Shown in pieces: positions 33,800-44,943 of a stretch of DNA of 64,000 nucleotides. The translations under genes were made by a program, and so were the position numbers. Source of the stretch: an uncultured Pelagibacteraceae bacterium (GTDB lineage Bacteria; Pseudomonadota; Alphaproteobacteria; Pelagibacterales; Pelagibacteraceae); NCBI GenBank assembly GCA_902629695.1, contig CACORY010000004.1:1-64000 (forward strand), given 5' to 3'. The notes under the pieces are model-generated. The model was not told the DNA's origin. It was given only the letters and a program-made list of their open reading frames with translations, and did not search any database. The first letter of the stretch is position 1, and every line of letters begins with the position of its first letter.

Positions 33800-34612
33800 T
33801 TAAATGTTATCAATTAATCTTATATTATTTACATAATAAGCAAAAAATAAATTGGAATTATTTATATTATTTGATTTACCTAGGTTTATTTTATTTCTCA
33901 ATTCTAAATATTCAATTTTGACTTTATATTTTTGACTTAACTCCTTTTTTTTTTGATAAATATTTTTTACAATCTCCTTTTTTATTTTTAAATTTTTTTT
34001 AAAATTAATTAATTCTTTTGTTAATTTAGCAGCTTTAATTAATTGACTTTTTTTTAAATTCAAATTTCTAGATGATAATGCAATCGAATTATTATCTCTT
34101 ATGGTTTTACATGGAATAACTTTACTATCATATTTTTTTTCAATATATTTTTTAACTAAATATAATTGTTGAAAGTCCTTTTCCCCCATAAAAATTTTTG
34201 TTGGTTTTATAATTTTTGTTAATCTTTCCATTACCTCAATTACTCCCTCAAAGTGTCCTTTTCTGTATTTTGCACATAATATTTTTTGGCTTTTTAATAG
34301 CTTTATTTTCTTTGTTTTTTTTGAAGTATAAACTTGTTCTTTATTAGGTTTAAATACAAAGTTCACATTAAGTTTTTTTAAAATTTTAATATCTTTTTTA
34401 AAATTTCTAGGGTATCTAAAAAAATCAGCTTTATTATTAAACTGGGTTGGATTTATAAAGATACTTACAATTGTTTTATTGCATATTTTTTTAGATTTTT
34501 TGATAAGGGATATATGTCCTTTATGAAGACTACCCATAGTTGGAACAAAACCTAAATTTTTGACATTATATAATGCCTCATTTAAATCATCTTTATTGAA
34601 TAAAATTTTCAT
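33800..34612 (-). CDS. panC: Pantoate--beta-alanine ligase (start chosen at internal Met)
   Basis: 'VPTMGSLHKGHISLI', 'SIFINPTQFN', 'IFMGEKDFQQLYLVKKYI', 'DNNSIALSSRN'. Confidence 0.92.
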   Translation of the reverse strand: MKILFNKDDLNEALYNVKNLGFVPTMGSLHKGHISLIKKSKKICNKTIVSIFINPTQFNNKADFFRYPRNFKKDIKILKKLNVNFVFKPNKEQVYTSKKTKKIKLLKSQKILCAKYRKGHFEGVIEVMERLTKIIKPTKIFMGEKDFQQLYLVKKYIEKKYDSKVIPCKTIRDNNSIALSSRNLNLKKSQLIKAAKLTKELINFKKNLKIKKEIVKNIYQKKKELSQKYKVKIEYLELRNKINLGKSNNINNSNLFFAYYVNNIRLIDNI

Positions 34613-34646
34613 TTGTATAAATAATTTTAATAAGTAAAACATTTGA

Positions 34647-35462
34647 ATGATTAAACAAGCAATAATTCCTTTAGCAGGACTTGGTACTCGTTTATTGCCT
34701 TTAACAAGTGTATTTGCAAAAGAACTTTTGCCTATTAATGGTAAACCTGGAATTGAATATATTCTTGATGAATGTGTTCAAGCAGGTATTAGAGAAATTA
34801 TTTTTGTTATATCTAATAAAAAAAAAATGATCAAAAATTATTTTTACAACGATAAATTTTATAAAAAGATTATAAAAAAGAAAAAAGACAAAAGGGTTTT
34901 ACAAGAATATAAAAAAATACTTAGATTTAAGAAAATGATTAGGTTTGTATATCAAAATAAGCCTTTAGGAACTGGTGATGCGGTATTGAAAACAAAAAAA
35001 TATATTAAAGATAAATTTTTTTTAATGTTATTACCAGATGATTTAATTATTAAAAAAAATTGTTCAAGGTCAATGATTGCTTTGCATAAAAAATATAATT
35101 CCTCTGTAATGGCAAGTATGAATATAAAGAAAAATAATGTTTCAAGATGGGGAATTTACAGATTATCAAAAAAAATAAATAAGAATAATTATATGATTAA
35201 AGGAGTGGTTGAGAAACCCACTATTAAGAATGCTCCATCTAATAAAGCAGTTATAGGTAGATATATACTGCCAAGAAAAATTTTTTCTAAACTATCAAAA
35301 TTAAAACCAGGTAAAGGTGGAGAAATACATATTACTGATGCAATTCAATCTTTGATTAATGATGATGAAAAGTTTATAGCTCACAACTTTCCAGGAAAGT
35401 ATTTAGATTGTGGAAGTATGAGTGGTTATATAAAATCAAGCTTGGAGATATCTAAATTATGA
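34647..35462 (+). CDS. galU: UTP--glucose-1-phosphate uridylyltransferase
   Basis: 'KQAIIPLAGLGTRLLPLTSVFAKELLPINGKPGIEYILDE'. Confidence 0.94.
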   Translation: MIKQAIIPLAGLGTRLLPLTSVFAKELLPINGKPGIEYILDECVQAGIREIIFVISNKKKMIKNYFYNDKFYKKIIKKKKDKRVLQEYKKILRFKKMIRFVYQNKPLGTGDAVLKTKKYIKDKFFLMLLPDDLIIKKNCSRSMIALHKKYNSSVMASMNIKKNNVSRWGIYRLSKKINKNNYMIKGVVEKPTIKNAPSNKAVIGRYILPRKIFSKLSKLKPGKGGEIHITDAIQSLINDDEKFIAHNFPGKYLDCGSMSGYIKSSLEISKL

Positions 35463-36757
35463 AACTTTGTATGATAGGAACAGGATACGTTGGTTTAGTA
35501 AGTGGTGTTTGTTTTTCAGATTTAGGAAATGATGTGATATGTGTAGATAAAGACAAAAACAAAATTGATTTACTTCAAAAGGGTAAAATACCTATTTATG
35601 AACCTGGTTTATCGGAATTAGTAGTAAAGAATTTTAAAAATAAAAGATTATCATTTTCAACAAATTTGAAAAAATCTGTTAATGAATCCGATATTATATT
35701 TATTTGTGTAGGTACGCCAACCAAAAAAGGTGGTAGTTCAGCTGATTTAAGTCAAATTTATAATGTTGCAAAAGAAATAAGTTCCTCAATAAATAAATTT
35801 AAAATAATCATAACTAAATCAACAGTACCAGTTACTACCGGTGATGAAATAGAAAAAATTATTTCAAAAAAAAATTCTAAAAAAAAATTCTCAGTTGCCT
35901 CTAACCCAGAATTTTTAAGAGAGGGTGAGGCTATACGAGATTTTTCTTTTCCTGATAGAATAGTAGTTGGATCAAATGATAAAAAAACAAATCGTATTTT
36001 AAGAAATTTATATAGTCCTTTAATCTCAAAAGGAGCACAATATTTAAATACATCTAGACGGGCAGCAGAATTAATAAAATATGCTTCAAATGCTTTCTTA
36101 GCCACAAAAATTACATTTATAAATGAAATTGCAAATTTGTGTGAAAAAACAGGCATAAATGTTGAAGATATATCTATCGGCATGGGTTTAGATAAAAGAA
36201 TAGGTAGTCGATTTTTAAGAGCTGGTCCGGCATATGGTGGATCTTGCTTTCCAAAAGATACAAAAGCAATTATTTCAACAGCTGATAAATTTAAACTAAA
36301 TCTCTCAGTAATAAAATCAGTAATTAAATCTAACGAAAATAGATCAAATGTTTTGTTAAAAAGAATAAGTAAGATTTTAAATAATAAGATTAAGAATAAG
36401 AAGATATCTTTTTTAGGTGTTACGTTTAAAGCTAATACAGATGATATGAGAGACTCATCAAGCTTAATAATGATACCATGGTTATCTAAAAAAGGTGCAA
36501 TAATTAAATATTATGATCCTACTGGGTTTAAAAAAGAATTATCAAAAAATAAAAACGTAATATGCGAAAATTCAATTAAAAAAACATTAGAAGGTTCAGA
36601 TCTTGTTATAATTCATACAGAATGGAATGATTTTAAATCAATAAACTTTAAAAGTTTAGCTCAGAAAAAGAAATTTATTATATATGATATGAGAAATATT
36701 TATTCATCTGAAAAGATGAAAGAACAAGGTTTAAAATATTTTAGTGTTGGTAGATAA
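35459..36757 (+). CDS. ugd: UDP-glucose 6-dehydrogenase
   Basis: 'MKLCMIGTGYVGLVSGVCFSDLGNDVICVDKD', 'GPAYGGSCFPKDTKAI'. Confidence 0.94.
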   Translation: MKLCMIGTGYVGLVSGVCFSDLGNDVICVDKDKNKIDLLQKGKIPIYEPGLSELVVKNFKNKRLSFSTNLKKSVNESDIIFICVGTPTKKGGSSADLSQIYNVAKEISSSINKFKIIITKSTVPVTTGDEIEKIISKKNSKKKFSVASNPEFLREGEAIRDFSFPDRIVVGSNDKKTNRILRNLYSPLISKGAQYLNTSRRAAELIKYASNAFLATKITFINEIANLCEKTGINVEDISIGMGLDKRIGSRFLRAGPAYGGSCFPKDTKAIISTADKFKLNLSVIKSVIKSNENRSNVLLKRISKILNNKIKNKKISFLGVTFKANTDDMRDSSSLIMIPWLSKKGAIIKYYDPTGFKKELSKNKNVICENSIKKTLEGSDLVIIHTEWNDFKSINFKSLAQKKKFIIYDMRNIYSSEKMKEQGLKYFSVGR

Positions 36758-36761
36758 GGTA

Positions 36762-37223
36762 TCAATTTAACTCAAATATTGCGTCAACTTCTACTGAAAC
36801 ACCTAAGGGTAAGCTATTTGTACTAACAGCTGCTCTAGTGTGCATACCAGCTTCACCAAAGACTGATGCTATAAGGTCAGATGCACCATTAATTACTTTT
36901 GGCTGATCTGTAAAGTCATCAGTTGAATTAACAAAACCGGTTAATTTCACACATGATTTGATCTTCGACAAATCATCATCACAAGCTTTTTTTACTTGAG
37001 CAATAATACTCAATGCACATCTTTTAGCAGCGTTATAACCTGCTTCGATATTTAATTCTTTTCCAACTTTTCCCTTAATAAGCTGACCATTTTCATCAAT
37101 AGAAATTTGTCCTGATATAAATAACATTTTACCTGAAAGTTTAGTTGCAACATAATTGCCAACTGGGGGTTTTGCCTCGGGAAGTTTTATTTTAAGTTCA
37201 GTAATTTTATCATCATAATTCAT
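36762..37223 (-). CDS. RidA/YjgF-family protein
   Basis: 153 aa; 'GKMLFISGQISIDENGQL', 'VKLTGFVNSTDDFTDQPKVINGASDLIASVFGEAGMHTRAAVSTNSLPLGVSVEVDAIFE'. Confidence 0.88.
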   Translation of the reverse strand: MNYDDKITELKIKLPEAKPPVGNYVATKLSGKMLFISGQISIDENGQLIKGKVGKELNIEAGYNAAKRCALSIIAQVKKACDDDLSKIKSCVKLTGFVNSTDDFTDQPKVINGASDLIASVFGEAGMHTRAAVSTNSLPLGVSVEVDAIFELN

Positions 37224-39805
37224 TTCAATTTCCTTTTTTTTGATTTTTTAATTTTATCGTATTCTTTTCTTTTCTCAATTAATATTAAAGCTTCTTCCAT
37301 CGTTAATTCTGTAGGATCTTTTTCTTCAGGTATTGTTGCATTAAGTGATTTGTACTTAATATAGGGACCGTATTGACCTTTCATAACTCTAACAGGTTTT
37401 TTATCCTCAGGATGCTCACCCAAATCTTTTATCATTGATGAAGACATACGACCAGGTTTAGCTTCTGCTATTAGTGTGATTGCTCTATTCAAGCCTATAG
37501 AAAATATATCCTCAACATTTTCTATTCTTGCAGATTTATTTTCACATTTCAAATAAGGACCAAATCTTCCTGTGTTTAATGTAATTTCTTTTTGATTATC
37601 AGGATTAATACCTAAAGATTTAGGCAATGAACATAAGAATTGAGCTTTTTCTAAATCAATATTTTTCAATTCTAGACCCTTAGGAATTGAAACATTTTTT
37701 AGAAGTTCGTTAACATCTGATTTAGATTTTTTAGTTTTTTTCTTTTTCTTCACAGTTTTTTCAATTTCAAGATCTGCGGGGATTTTTTCGTACTGAAGAT
37801 AGGGCCCAAATCTTCCATTTTTTAAATATATATCATTTCCATTATCATGTTTTCCAATTAACTTTGGCTCAGATAATTGTGCTTGAGCTGCAGCTTTTAC
37901 TTTTGATAAAGGTCGTGTAAATTTACACTCAGGGTAATTTGAACATCCTATAAAAGCTCCACCTCTAAAACTATTTTTTAAACTAAGAGTTCCAGTGCTG
38001 CATAATTGGCATTTTCTAACTATATTTCCATTATTATCTTTATCAAAGATTAATTCACCTAAGCTATCATTAAGTAAATCTAAGACCTCTCTAGTCCTTT
38101 TTTCTTTCACTTCTGAAACGTTATTATTAAAGTCTTTCCAAAAAAGTTCTAAAACTTTAATCCAACTTTCTTTTCCAGTAGTAATTTCATCAAGTTGATC
38201 CTCTAATCCTGCTGTAAAATTGTAATCTACATATTTTGAAAATAATTTTTCTAAAAAAGCTGAGATTAATTTGCCTCTATCAGTAGGAAAAAATCTTTTA
38301 TTTACTATTTCTGCGTATCCTCTATTAGCGATAGTAGAAATTATACTTGCATATGTAGATGGTCTTCCAATACCTAGTTCTTCAAGTTTTTTTACTAAAC
38401 TTGCTTCTGAGTATCTTGGTGGAGGTTGTGTATAATGTTGCTCGTCTAGTAATGCTTCTATATTTACAAGACCTTTAGATACAACTGGCAAAATATTTTC
38501 ATCATCATCTTTACTTTGATTATTATAAATTTTTAAAAATCCATCAAATTTAAGTACAGACCCGCTAGCCTTACAAACAGTATCTTTATTGTCTGAAGTT
38601 ATGGTGATAGTATTTCTATCAAACTTAGCTGATTCCATTTGAGAAGATAAAGCTCTACTCCAAATAAGTTCATATAGTTTATTTTGATCTGAACTTAAAT
38701 ATTTTTTAATACTTTGTGGTGTTCTGATAATATCTGTAGGTCTTATCGCCTCGTGAGCCTCTTGAGCATTTTTAGCTTTTTTACCAGAATAATTTAAAGC
38801 ATCATTAGGAAGATATTCATTACCAATTTCTTTTTGAATATAATCTCTGAAAGCTGAAACTGCATCTTTAGATAAATTAGTTCCGTCAGTCCTCATATAA
38901 GTAATCAAACCAATTGTTTCACCTTCTATCTCTATACCTTGATAAAGTTTTTGCGCAATTTGCATCGTTCTAGATGCACCAAAACCTAATCTACTTGATG
39001 CAGTTTGTTGAAGAGTAGATGTAGTGAATGGTCCAGATGGATTTCTATTAACAACTTTACTTGAGATATCTGTAATACTAAATTTTTTTTTATTTATACT
39101 TGATATAGCTTTATTTATTTCATCTTTATTTCTGAATGAAAATTTTTCAATTTTATTACTGTCTAACTGACTGATACTTGCAGTAATTTTTTGATCATTT
39201 TGATCTTTAAAATCCACACTTAAAGTCCAAAATTCCTCTGGATTAAATGACTCAATTTCATGTTCTCTCTCGGTAATTAATTTTAAAGCAACAGATTGAA
39301 CTCTTCCTGCAGATTTTGAACCTGGGAGTTTTGTCCAAAGTATCGGTGAAATATTAAAACCAACTAAGTAATCTAGGGCTCTTCTAGCCATATAAGCATC
39401 AACTAAATGAGGCTCAATTTGTCTTGGGTTTTCAATTCCTTGTATAACAGCTTTTTTAGTTATCTCATTAAACACCACTCTTTCAATTTCTTTATCTTTT
39501 AAAAGTTTTTTTTCATTTAAATATTCTTTTACATGCCAAGCAATAGCTTCACCTTCACGATCTGGGTCAGTAGCTAATATAATCTTAGATGAGTCTTTTG
39601 CTGCATTAGTTATTTCTTTAAGATATTTTTTTGAGAAACTATCAACTTCCCACTCCATCTTAAAATCCTTATCGGGATCAACAGACCCGTTTTTAGAAGG
39701 TAAGTCTCTTATGTGACCGTAACTTGCTAAAACTTTATAATTGTCACCTAAATATTTATTAATAGTTTTTGCTTTAGCAGGACTTTCTACAATGACCAAA
39801 TTCAT
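37220..39805 (-). CDS. topA: DNA topoisomerase I
   Basis: 861 aa; TOPRIM 'NLVIVESPAKAKTINKYLG', 'ATDPDREGEAIAWHV', 'GLITYMRTDGTNLS'; 4-Cys zinc finger and C-terminal GRFGPY repeats. Confidence 0.98.
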   Translation of the reverse strand: MNLVIVESPAKAKTINKYLGDNYKVLASYGHIRDLPSKNGSVDPDKDFKMEWEVDSFSKKYLKEITNAAKDSSKIILATDPDREGEAIAWHVKEYLNEKKLLKDKEIERVVFNEITKKAVIQGIENPRQIEPHLVDAYMARRALDYLVGFNISPILWTKLPGSKSAGRVQSVALKLITEREHEIESFNPEEFWTLSVDFKDQNDQKITASISQLDSNKIEKFSFRNKDEINKAISSINKKKFSITDISSKVVNRNPSGPFTTSTLQQTASSRLGFGASRTMQIAQKLYQGIEIEGETIGLITYMRTDGTNLSKDAVSAFRDYIQKEIGNEYLPNDALNYSGKKAKNAQEAHEAIRPTDIIRTPQSIKKYLSSDQNKLYELIWSRALSSQMESAKFDRNTITITSDNKDTVCKASGSVLKFDGFLKIYNNQSKDDDENILPVVSKGLVNIEALLDEQHYTQPPPRYSEASLVKKLEELGIGRPSTYASIISTIANRGYAEIVNKRFFPTDRGKLISAFLEKLFSKYVDYNFTAGLEDQLDEITTGKESWIKVLELFWKDFNNNVSEVKEKRTREVLDLLNDSLGELIFDKDNNGNIVRKCQLCSTGTLSLKNSFRGGAFIGCSNYPECKFTRPLSKVKAAAQAQLSEPKLIGKHDNGNDIYLKNGRFGPYLQYEKIPADLEIEKTVKKKKKTKKSKSDVNELLKNVSIPKGLELKNIDLEKAQFLCSLPKSLGINPDNQKEITLNTGRFGPYLKCENKSARIENVEDIFSIGLNRAITLIAEAKPGRMSSSMIKDLGEHPEDKKPVRVMKGQYGPYIKYKSLNATIPEEKDPTELTMEEALILIEKRKEYDKIKKSKKRKLK

Positions 39806-39841
39806 TAACTACAAATTACTCAAAAGACTTAGATAGTCAAT

Positions 39842-40420
39842 TTAATAAATTTTTGTCTTAGTTTCTTCTTTATTTATCAATCTTTTAATATTTTCTCTAT
39901 GGGTAAAAAATATCAGTACAAACATGATTGTAAAAAATATTACTTGATCAAATTGAGTTAAAATTACCAAATATATTGGTATAGAGGCTGCTCCAATCAA
40001 AGATGATAGGGAGGAAAATTTTGAAATAAAAAATGTTATAAACCAAGATATAATAAAAATAATCCCAAAATAAAAATTAATAGCAAACAAAATTCCGAGA
40101 TATGTAGCAACACCTTTTCCACCCTTAAACTTTAACCAAATTGGAAATACATGGCCTAAGAAAGCACACAAAGATGCAATGTATAAGAAATCTTGGTAAA
40201 AAATTTTTACATAAATTACTGGAGCTATAGCTTTTAAAATATCCAAGATTAATGTTGAATATCCAAGAGTTTTATTTCCAGTTCTAAGAGCATTAGTCGC
40301 TCCAATGTTACCTGAGCCAATGTCTCTAATATCTTTTTTTAAAAATATTTTTGTAAGTATGAATCCAAAGGGTATTGAGCCCATAAGGTAGGAAATTATA
40401 CCTATCAAAAAAATATCCAT
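39842..40420 (-). CDS. plsY: Glycerol-3-phosphate acyltransferase PlsY
   Basis: 'YLMGSIPFGFI', 'DIRDIGSGNIGATNALRTGNK', 'FPIWLKFKGGKGVATYLG'. Confidence 0.95.
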   Translation of the reverse strand: MDIFLIGIISYLMGSIPFGFILTKIFLKKDIRDIGSGNIGATNALRTGNKTLGYSTLILDILKAIAPVIYVKIFYQDFLYIASLCAFLGHVFPIWLKFKGGKGVATYLGILFAINFYFGIIFIISWFITFFISKFSSLSSLIGAASIPIYLVILTQFDQVIFFTIMFVLIFFTHRENIKRLINKEETKTKIY

Positions 40421-40421
40421 T

Positions 40422-41708
40422 CTATAGCTTAAATAATTCTTTTCCTTTTACAAAGGTATTTGTAACTTTACCTTGAAGTTTTTTATCTTCAATTGAGGTA
40501 TTTTTTGATTTAGAGATTAATTTTTCTTTTTTTACAATCCATGGTTTATCAATATCCACAATACACAAGTCAGCATCATTCCCTATGGATAGACTGCCTT
40601 TATCAATTTTAAGTATTTTTGCTGGATTAGAAGTTAGAGCTCTTATAATAGTCTCAAGTTTAAGAGACCCATTATGATATAATTCTAAACTTAAAGATAA
40701 TAGCGTCTCAATACCAGAAGCACCCGTAGCAGCTTGGGCAAATGTTAATCTTTTTGATTCCTCATCTTCGGGTTTATGATCAGAGACAATTACATCAATT
40801 AAACCGTCTTTAAGTCCTTGAACTAAAGCTAATCTATCTTCTTCTCTTCTAAGTGGAGGAGATAATTTTAAAAATGTTTTAAAATCTCCAATATCATTTT
40901 CATTTAAAGATAAGTTATTAATTGATACTCCTGAGGTGAATTTAACAATTTCTTTTCTATATTTTATTACCTCTATTGATTTTTGCGATGATAGCTGAGA
41001 AATATGATATCTACATTTAACTTTTTCTAACAATGTTAAATCTCTTTCAATTAAAATTCTTTCAGCAATTTCTGGTATACCAGATAATCCTAATTTAGAG
41101 GCAATAATTCCAGAATTTATCATACCATTTTTTGCAAGCTCATAATCTTCAGCGTGCTGCATAATTAAACATCCTAAATCTTTAGCTGCATTCATTATTC
41201 TTGACATTAATCTTGGATTTTGAATTGTTATAATCCCGTCTGTGAAAGCAATTATTCCTTTATTTTGTAAAAGACCAAATTCTGTCATGTTAGTACCTTC
41301 AGTATTTTTAGTTAGTGATGCACATGGGAAAATATTTATTTTTGACTTATCTCTTCCTCTTCTTTTTAAAAAGTCTACTATTGATACATTGTCAATTACA
41401 GGATCTGTATTAGGCATTGTAACTACTGATGTTACTCCACCAGATAGCGCTGCATTACTTAAAGTTCTAAAATTTTCTTTATATTCATAACCAGGCTCAC
41501 CAACAAAAACTCTCATGTCTACCAATCCTGGGAAAATATATTTTCCTTTTAAATCAATTGTCTTCTCTCTGCTTGGTAGATTATTGGTATTTACTTTTTT
41601 TCCTATGGCTTCAATCTTACCATCTTCACCAATAATTAATCCTCCTATTTCATTTATTGAATTATGTGGATCAATTATATATGCATTTATAAAATATTGT
41701 TTTTTCAT
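40422..41708 (-). CDS. pyrC: Dihydroorotase-like protein (PyrC'/PyrX-type; HxH metal motif replaced)
   Basis: 428 aa amidohydrolase; 'PGLVDMRVFVGEPGYEYKENFRTLSNAALSGGVTSVVTMPNTDPV'; adjacent to pyrB. Confidence 0.88.
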   Translation of the reverse strand: MKKQYFINAYIIDPHNSINEIGGLIIGEDGKIEAIGKKVNTNNLPSREKTIDLKGKYIFPGLVDMRVFVGEPGYEYKENFRTLSNAALSGGVTSVVTMPNTDPVIDNVSIVDFLKRRGRDKSKINIFPCASLTKNTEGTNMTEFGLLQNKGIIAFTDGIITIQNPRLMSRIMNAAKDLGCLIMQHAEDYELAKNGMINSGIIASKLGLSGIPEIAERILIERDLTLLEKVKCRYHISQLSSQKSIEVIKYRKEIVKFTSGVSINNLSLNENDIGDFKTFLKLSPPLRREEDRLALVQGLKDGLIDVIVSDHKPEDEESKRLTFAQAATGASGIETLLSLSLELYHNGSLKLETIIRALTSNPAKILKIDKGSLSIGNDADLCIVDIDKPWIVKKEKLISKSKNTSIEDKKLQGKVTNTFVKGKELFKL

Positions 41709-42659
41709 TTATGTACAAAATATTTTTAAACATGCCATTCTTACAGCTACACCTAACTCAACTTGCTCTTTGATTACACTTTTATTGATGTCATCAGCTA
41801 ATATTGTATCTATCTCTATACCTCTATTCATTGGCCCAGGATGCATGATTAAAGCATCAGTTTTTGCATATTCTAATTTGTCTGTAGTTAATCCATAATA
41901 TTCATAATATTCTCTATTTGATGATAGATATGAGCTTGTCATTCTCTCATTTTGTAATCTTAACATCATAACGATGTCACAATCTTTCAGACCTTTTTTC
42001 ATATCTGTAAAAGTGTTAACACCAAATTTTTCAATTTCCTTTGGCATTAAATTTGTTGGTGCAACTATATTTACTTCAGCACCCAACATATTTAACAAAT
42101 AAATATTTGATCTAGCTACTCTTGAATGAAGTATATCTCCACATATTGCAATTTTTAATCCTTCAATTTTATTTTTACGAGTAAGGATAGTCAAAGCATC
42201 TAATAAAGCTTGGGTAGGATGTTCTCTTCTTCCATCACCAGCATTTAACACAGCACAATTTACTTTTTGAGAGAGCAAGTTACAAGCTCCAGAATCTTGA
42301 TGTCTTATTACAATAATATCTGGATGCATTGCATTTAAAGTCATCGCAGTATCGATTAATGTTTCACCTTTTTTAATTGCAGAGTTACTAATATTCATAG
42401 ACATTACGTCTGCCCCAAGTCTTTTGCCAGCTAATTCAAATGAGCTTTGAGTTCTAGTAGAAGGTTCAAAGAATAAATTGATTTGAGTTTTTCCTCTTAA
42501 AACATCAGTCTTTTTGTTTTTGCTTTGATTAACTTTTATAAATGTGTGTGCTTCATCAAGTATTAAATTTACATCATTAATTGATAAATCTTGTATACCT
42601 AACAAATGTTTTTGAGAAATTTTAATAGCTTTATTAATTTTAATTGCCATTAAAACCAA
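41709..42659 (-). CDS. pyrB: Aspartate carbamoyltransferase catalytic subunit
   Basis: '[25 protein letters not shown]', '[12 protein letters not shown]', '[12 protein letters not shown]'. Confidence 0.97.
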   Translation of the reverse strand: MVLMAIKINKAIKISQKHLLGIQDLSINDVNLILDEAHTFIKVNQSKNKKTDVLRGKTQINLFFEPSTRTQSSFELAGKRLGADVMSMNISNSAIKKGETLIDTAMTLNAMHPDIIVIRHQDSGACNLLSQKVNCAVLNAGDGRREHPTQALLDALTILTRKNKIEGLKIAICGDILHSRVARSNIYLLNMLGAEVNIVAPTNLMPKEIEKFGVNTFTDMKKGLKDCDIVMMLRLQNERMTSSYLSSNREYYEYYGLTTDKLEYAKTDALIMHPGPMNRGIEIDTILADDINKSVIKEQVELGVAVRMACLKIFCT

Positions 42660-42692
42660 CTCTATAGCTATAAATGACTACAATAGCAAGTA

Positions 42693-43148
42693 TTAATTAT
42701 TTAAAAAATCTATTGCTCCTTGTAATATAAAAGCAGCAGCATTTTCATCGATTTTCTTTTCTCTTTTACTTACATTGATATCTAATTGGCTAGATAGATT
42801 AAATGCACCAACTGTTGATAATCTTTCATCCCATAGACAAATAGGAATACTTATGTTTTCCTCAATTTTTTTAGAGGTATCCTTCACAGATTGTGTTGAC
42901 CTACCTGATGAACCATCCATATTAAGTGGATTTCCGATTATGACTCCTTTGATATCATTTTCATCAATAATTACTTTAAGCTCTGAAATCAATTCATTTA
43001 GGGAATTTCTATTTATTGTTTTTAGCGGAGTAGCAATTAATTGTTTTTCATCACAAATAGATACACCAATTCTTTTAGAACCAAGGTCTAAACCTATCAA
43101 TCTACACTTATCTGAGTATTTTTTTTTAAATTCTTCCAAAGTGATCAT
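42693..43148 (-). CDS. ruvX: Putative pre-16S rRNA nuclease (YqgF/RuvX)
   Basis: 'LIGLDLGSKRIGVSICDEKQLIATPLKTI', 'GNPLNMDGSSG', 'LWDERLST'. Confidence 0.94.
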   Translation of the reverse strand: MITLEEFKKKYSDKCRLIGLDLGSKRIGVSICDEKQLIATPLKTINRNSLNELISELKVIIDENDIKGVIIGNPLNMDGSSGRSTQSVKDTSKKIEENISIPICLWDERLSTVGAFNLSSQLDINVSKREKKIDENAAAFILQGAIDFLNN

Positions 43149-43198
43149 ATTGTATATTTACAACTTAAGTGATAGTTTGCGTCATATTTAAATAGCAT

Positions 43199-43486
43199 AT
43201 GAGTATAGATCTTAAAATAATAAAACATATCTCTAAATTATCAAGAATTTCAGTTAATGAAAAAAAAGCTGAAAAATTAGCTGGTGATTTAAATTCAATT
43301 TTTGACTTTATTGAGAAACTTAATGAATTAAAAACAGACAATGTCGAGCCATTAACTTCTGTTGCTGAAACAACATTAAAACTTAGACCTGACAAGGTTA
43401 AAAGTGAAAATATTAGAGAACAAATTGTTAAAAATTCCCCTCAAGATAATGAAGATTATTTTGTTGTACCAAAGGTGATAGAATAA
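43199..43486 (+). CDS. gatC: Asp-tRNA(Asn)/Glu-tRNA(Gln) amidotransferase subunit C
   Basis: '[48 protein letters not shown]'. Confidence 0.95.
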   Translation: MSIDLKIIKHISKLSRISVNEKKAEKLAGDLNSIFDFIEKLNELKTDNVEPLTSVAETTLKLRPDKVKSENIREQIVKNSPQDNEDYFVVPKVIE

Positions 43487-44943
43487 TGTCAGATATAACA
43501 AAACAATCATTAACAGAACTAGTTATCAATATTAAAAATAAAAAACTATCTTCAACAGAAGTAACTAAAGCATTCATAGAAAGATCTGAAAAGTCTAAAG
43601 AACTTAATGCATATATTACCGAAGATTTCACGTCGGCTCTAGAAAAAGCAAAAAGATTTGATCAAAAACCAAATTTTGATTTAAAATTGTCAGGCATTCC
43701 AATGGCAGTAAAGGATTTATTTTGTACAAAAGATGTTAAAACAACTGCTGGTAGCAAAATTCTAAATAATTTTGTACCAACATATGAGTCAACCGTTACT
43801 GAAAATATTTGGAAAGAAGGAGGAATTCTCTTAGGGAAGTTAAATTGTGATGAATTTGCAATGGGCTCATCTAATGAAACTAGTTTTTTTGGAAATGTTC
43901 AAAATCCTATTGATAAAGACTTAGTTCCTGGTGGTTCATCTGGTGGATCTGCTTCTGCAGTGGCTGGACAATTAACACCAATTACAATTGGAACTGATAC
44001 TGGAGGATCAATTAGACAACCAGCCTCATTTACAGGAACTGTTGGTCTAAAACCAACATATGGAAGTTGTTCACGATATGGAATTGTTGCTTTCGCATCA
44101 TCTTTAGATCAAGCAGGACCTATGGCACAAAATGTTAAGGATTGTGCCTTACTACAAGAAGTAATAAGTACTTATGATCCGAAAGACTCTACTTCAATAG
44201 ATTTTACAAGAAATCAATACAGTAAAGAACTTTCAAACAACATAAAAGGAAAAAAAATTGGGATACCAAAAGAATATAGAGTTGATGGGATGCCTAAAGA
44301 AATTGAAGATCTTTGGCAAAAAGGAGTCCAGTATGTTAAAGATTGTGGTGCTGAGACTATTGACATTTCTCTTCCCCATACAAGTTATGCTTTACCAACC
44401 TATTATATTGTTGCTCCTGCTGAAGCATCTTCAAATTTAGCAAGATATGATGGTGTTAAGTATGGATTTAGATCTAAGGGTGAAAACTTAATTGATATGT
44501 ATGAAAAAACTAGATCTGAAGGATTCGGTGCCGAAGTTCAAAGAAGAATCATGATTGGAACTTATGTTTTATCTTCTGGTTATTACGATGCGTATTATTT
44601 AAAAGCTCAAAAAGTAAGAAAACTTATTAAGAATGATTTTGATGAAGTATATAAAAAAGTAGACGCAATTTTAACTCCGTCTACTCCTAGTTCAGCTTTT
44701 AAAATAGGTGAAAAAACAAATGATCCAGTTTCAATGTATCTTAATGATATATTTACAGTTCCAGTAAATTTGGCAGGTCTGCCAGGTATATCAATACCAG
44801 CAGGTCATGACTCGAAAGGCTATCCTTTAGGTTTGCAAATTATTGGTAAGGCTTTCGATGAACAAAATATACTAAATATAGCATATGCTATGGAGGAAAA
44901 GATAAATTTTAAAAATAAAATTAATGATTGGTGGATTAAATGA
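43486..44943 (+). CDS. gatA: Asp-tRNA(Asn)/Glu-tRNA(Gln) amidotransferase subunit A
   Basis: '[24 protein letters not shown]', '[35 protein letters not shown]'. Confidence 0.97.
   Translation: MSDITKQSLTELVINIKNKKLSSTEVTKAFIERSEKSKELNAYITEDFTSALEKAKRFDQKPNFDLKLSGIPMAVKDLFCTKDVKTTAGSKILNNFVPTYESTVTENIWKEGGILLGKLNCDEFAMGSSNETSFFGNVQNPIDKDLVPGGSSGGSASAVAGQLTPITIGTDTGGSIRQPASFTGTVGLKPTYGSCSRYGIVAFASSLDQAGPMAQNVKDCALLQEVISTYDPKDSTSIDFTRNQYSKELSNNIKGKKIGIPKEYRVDGMPKEIEDLWQKGVQYVKDCGAETIDISLPHTSYALPTYYIVAPAEASSNLARYDGVKYGFRSKGENLIDMYEKTRSEGFGAEVQRRIMIGTYVLSSGYYDAYYLKAQKVRKLIKNDFDEVYKKVDAILTPSTPSSAFKIGEKTNDPVSMYLNDIFTVPVNLAGLPGISIPAGHDSKGYPLGLQIIGKAFDEQNILNIAYAMEEKINFKNKINDWWIK

Noticed and set aside
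35758-36183. 141-aa antisense ORF in ugd
   Set aside because: Shadow ORF within a conserved dehydrogenase.
42775-43191. 138-aa + strand ORF opposite ruvX
   Set aside because: Overlaps the whole conserved ruvX on the opposite strand, no recognisable family.
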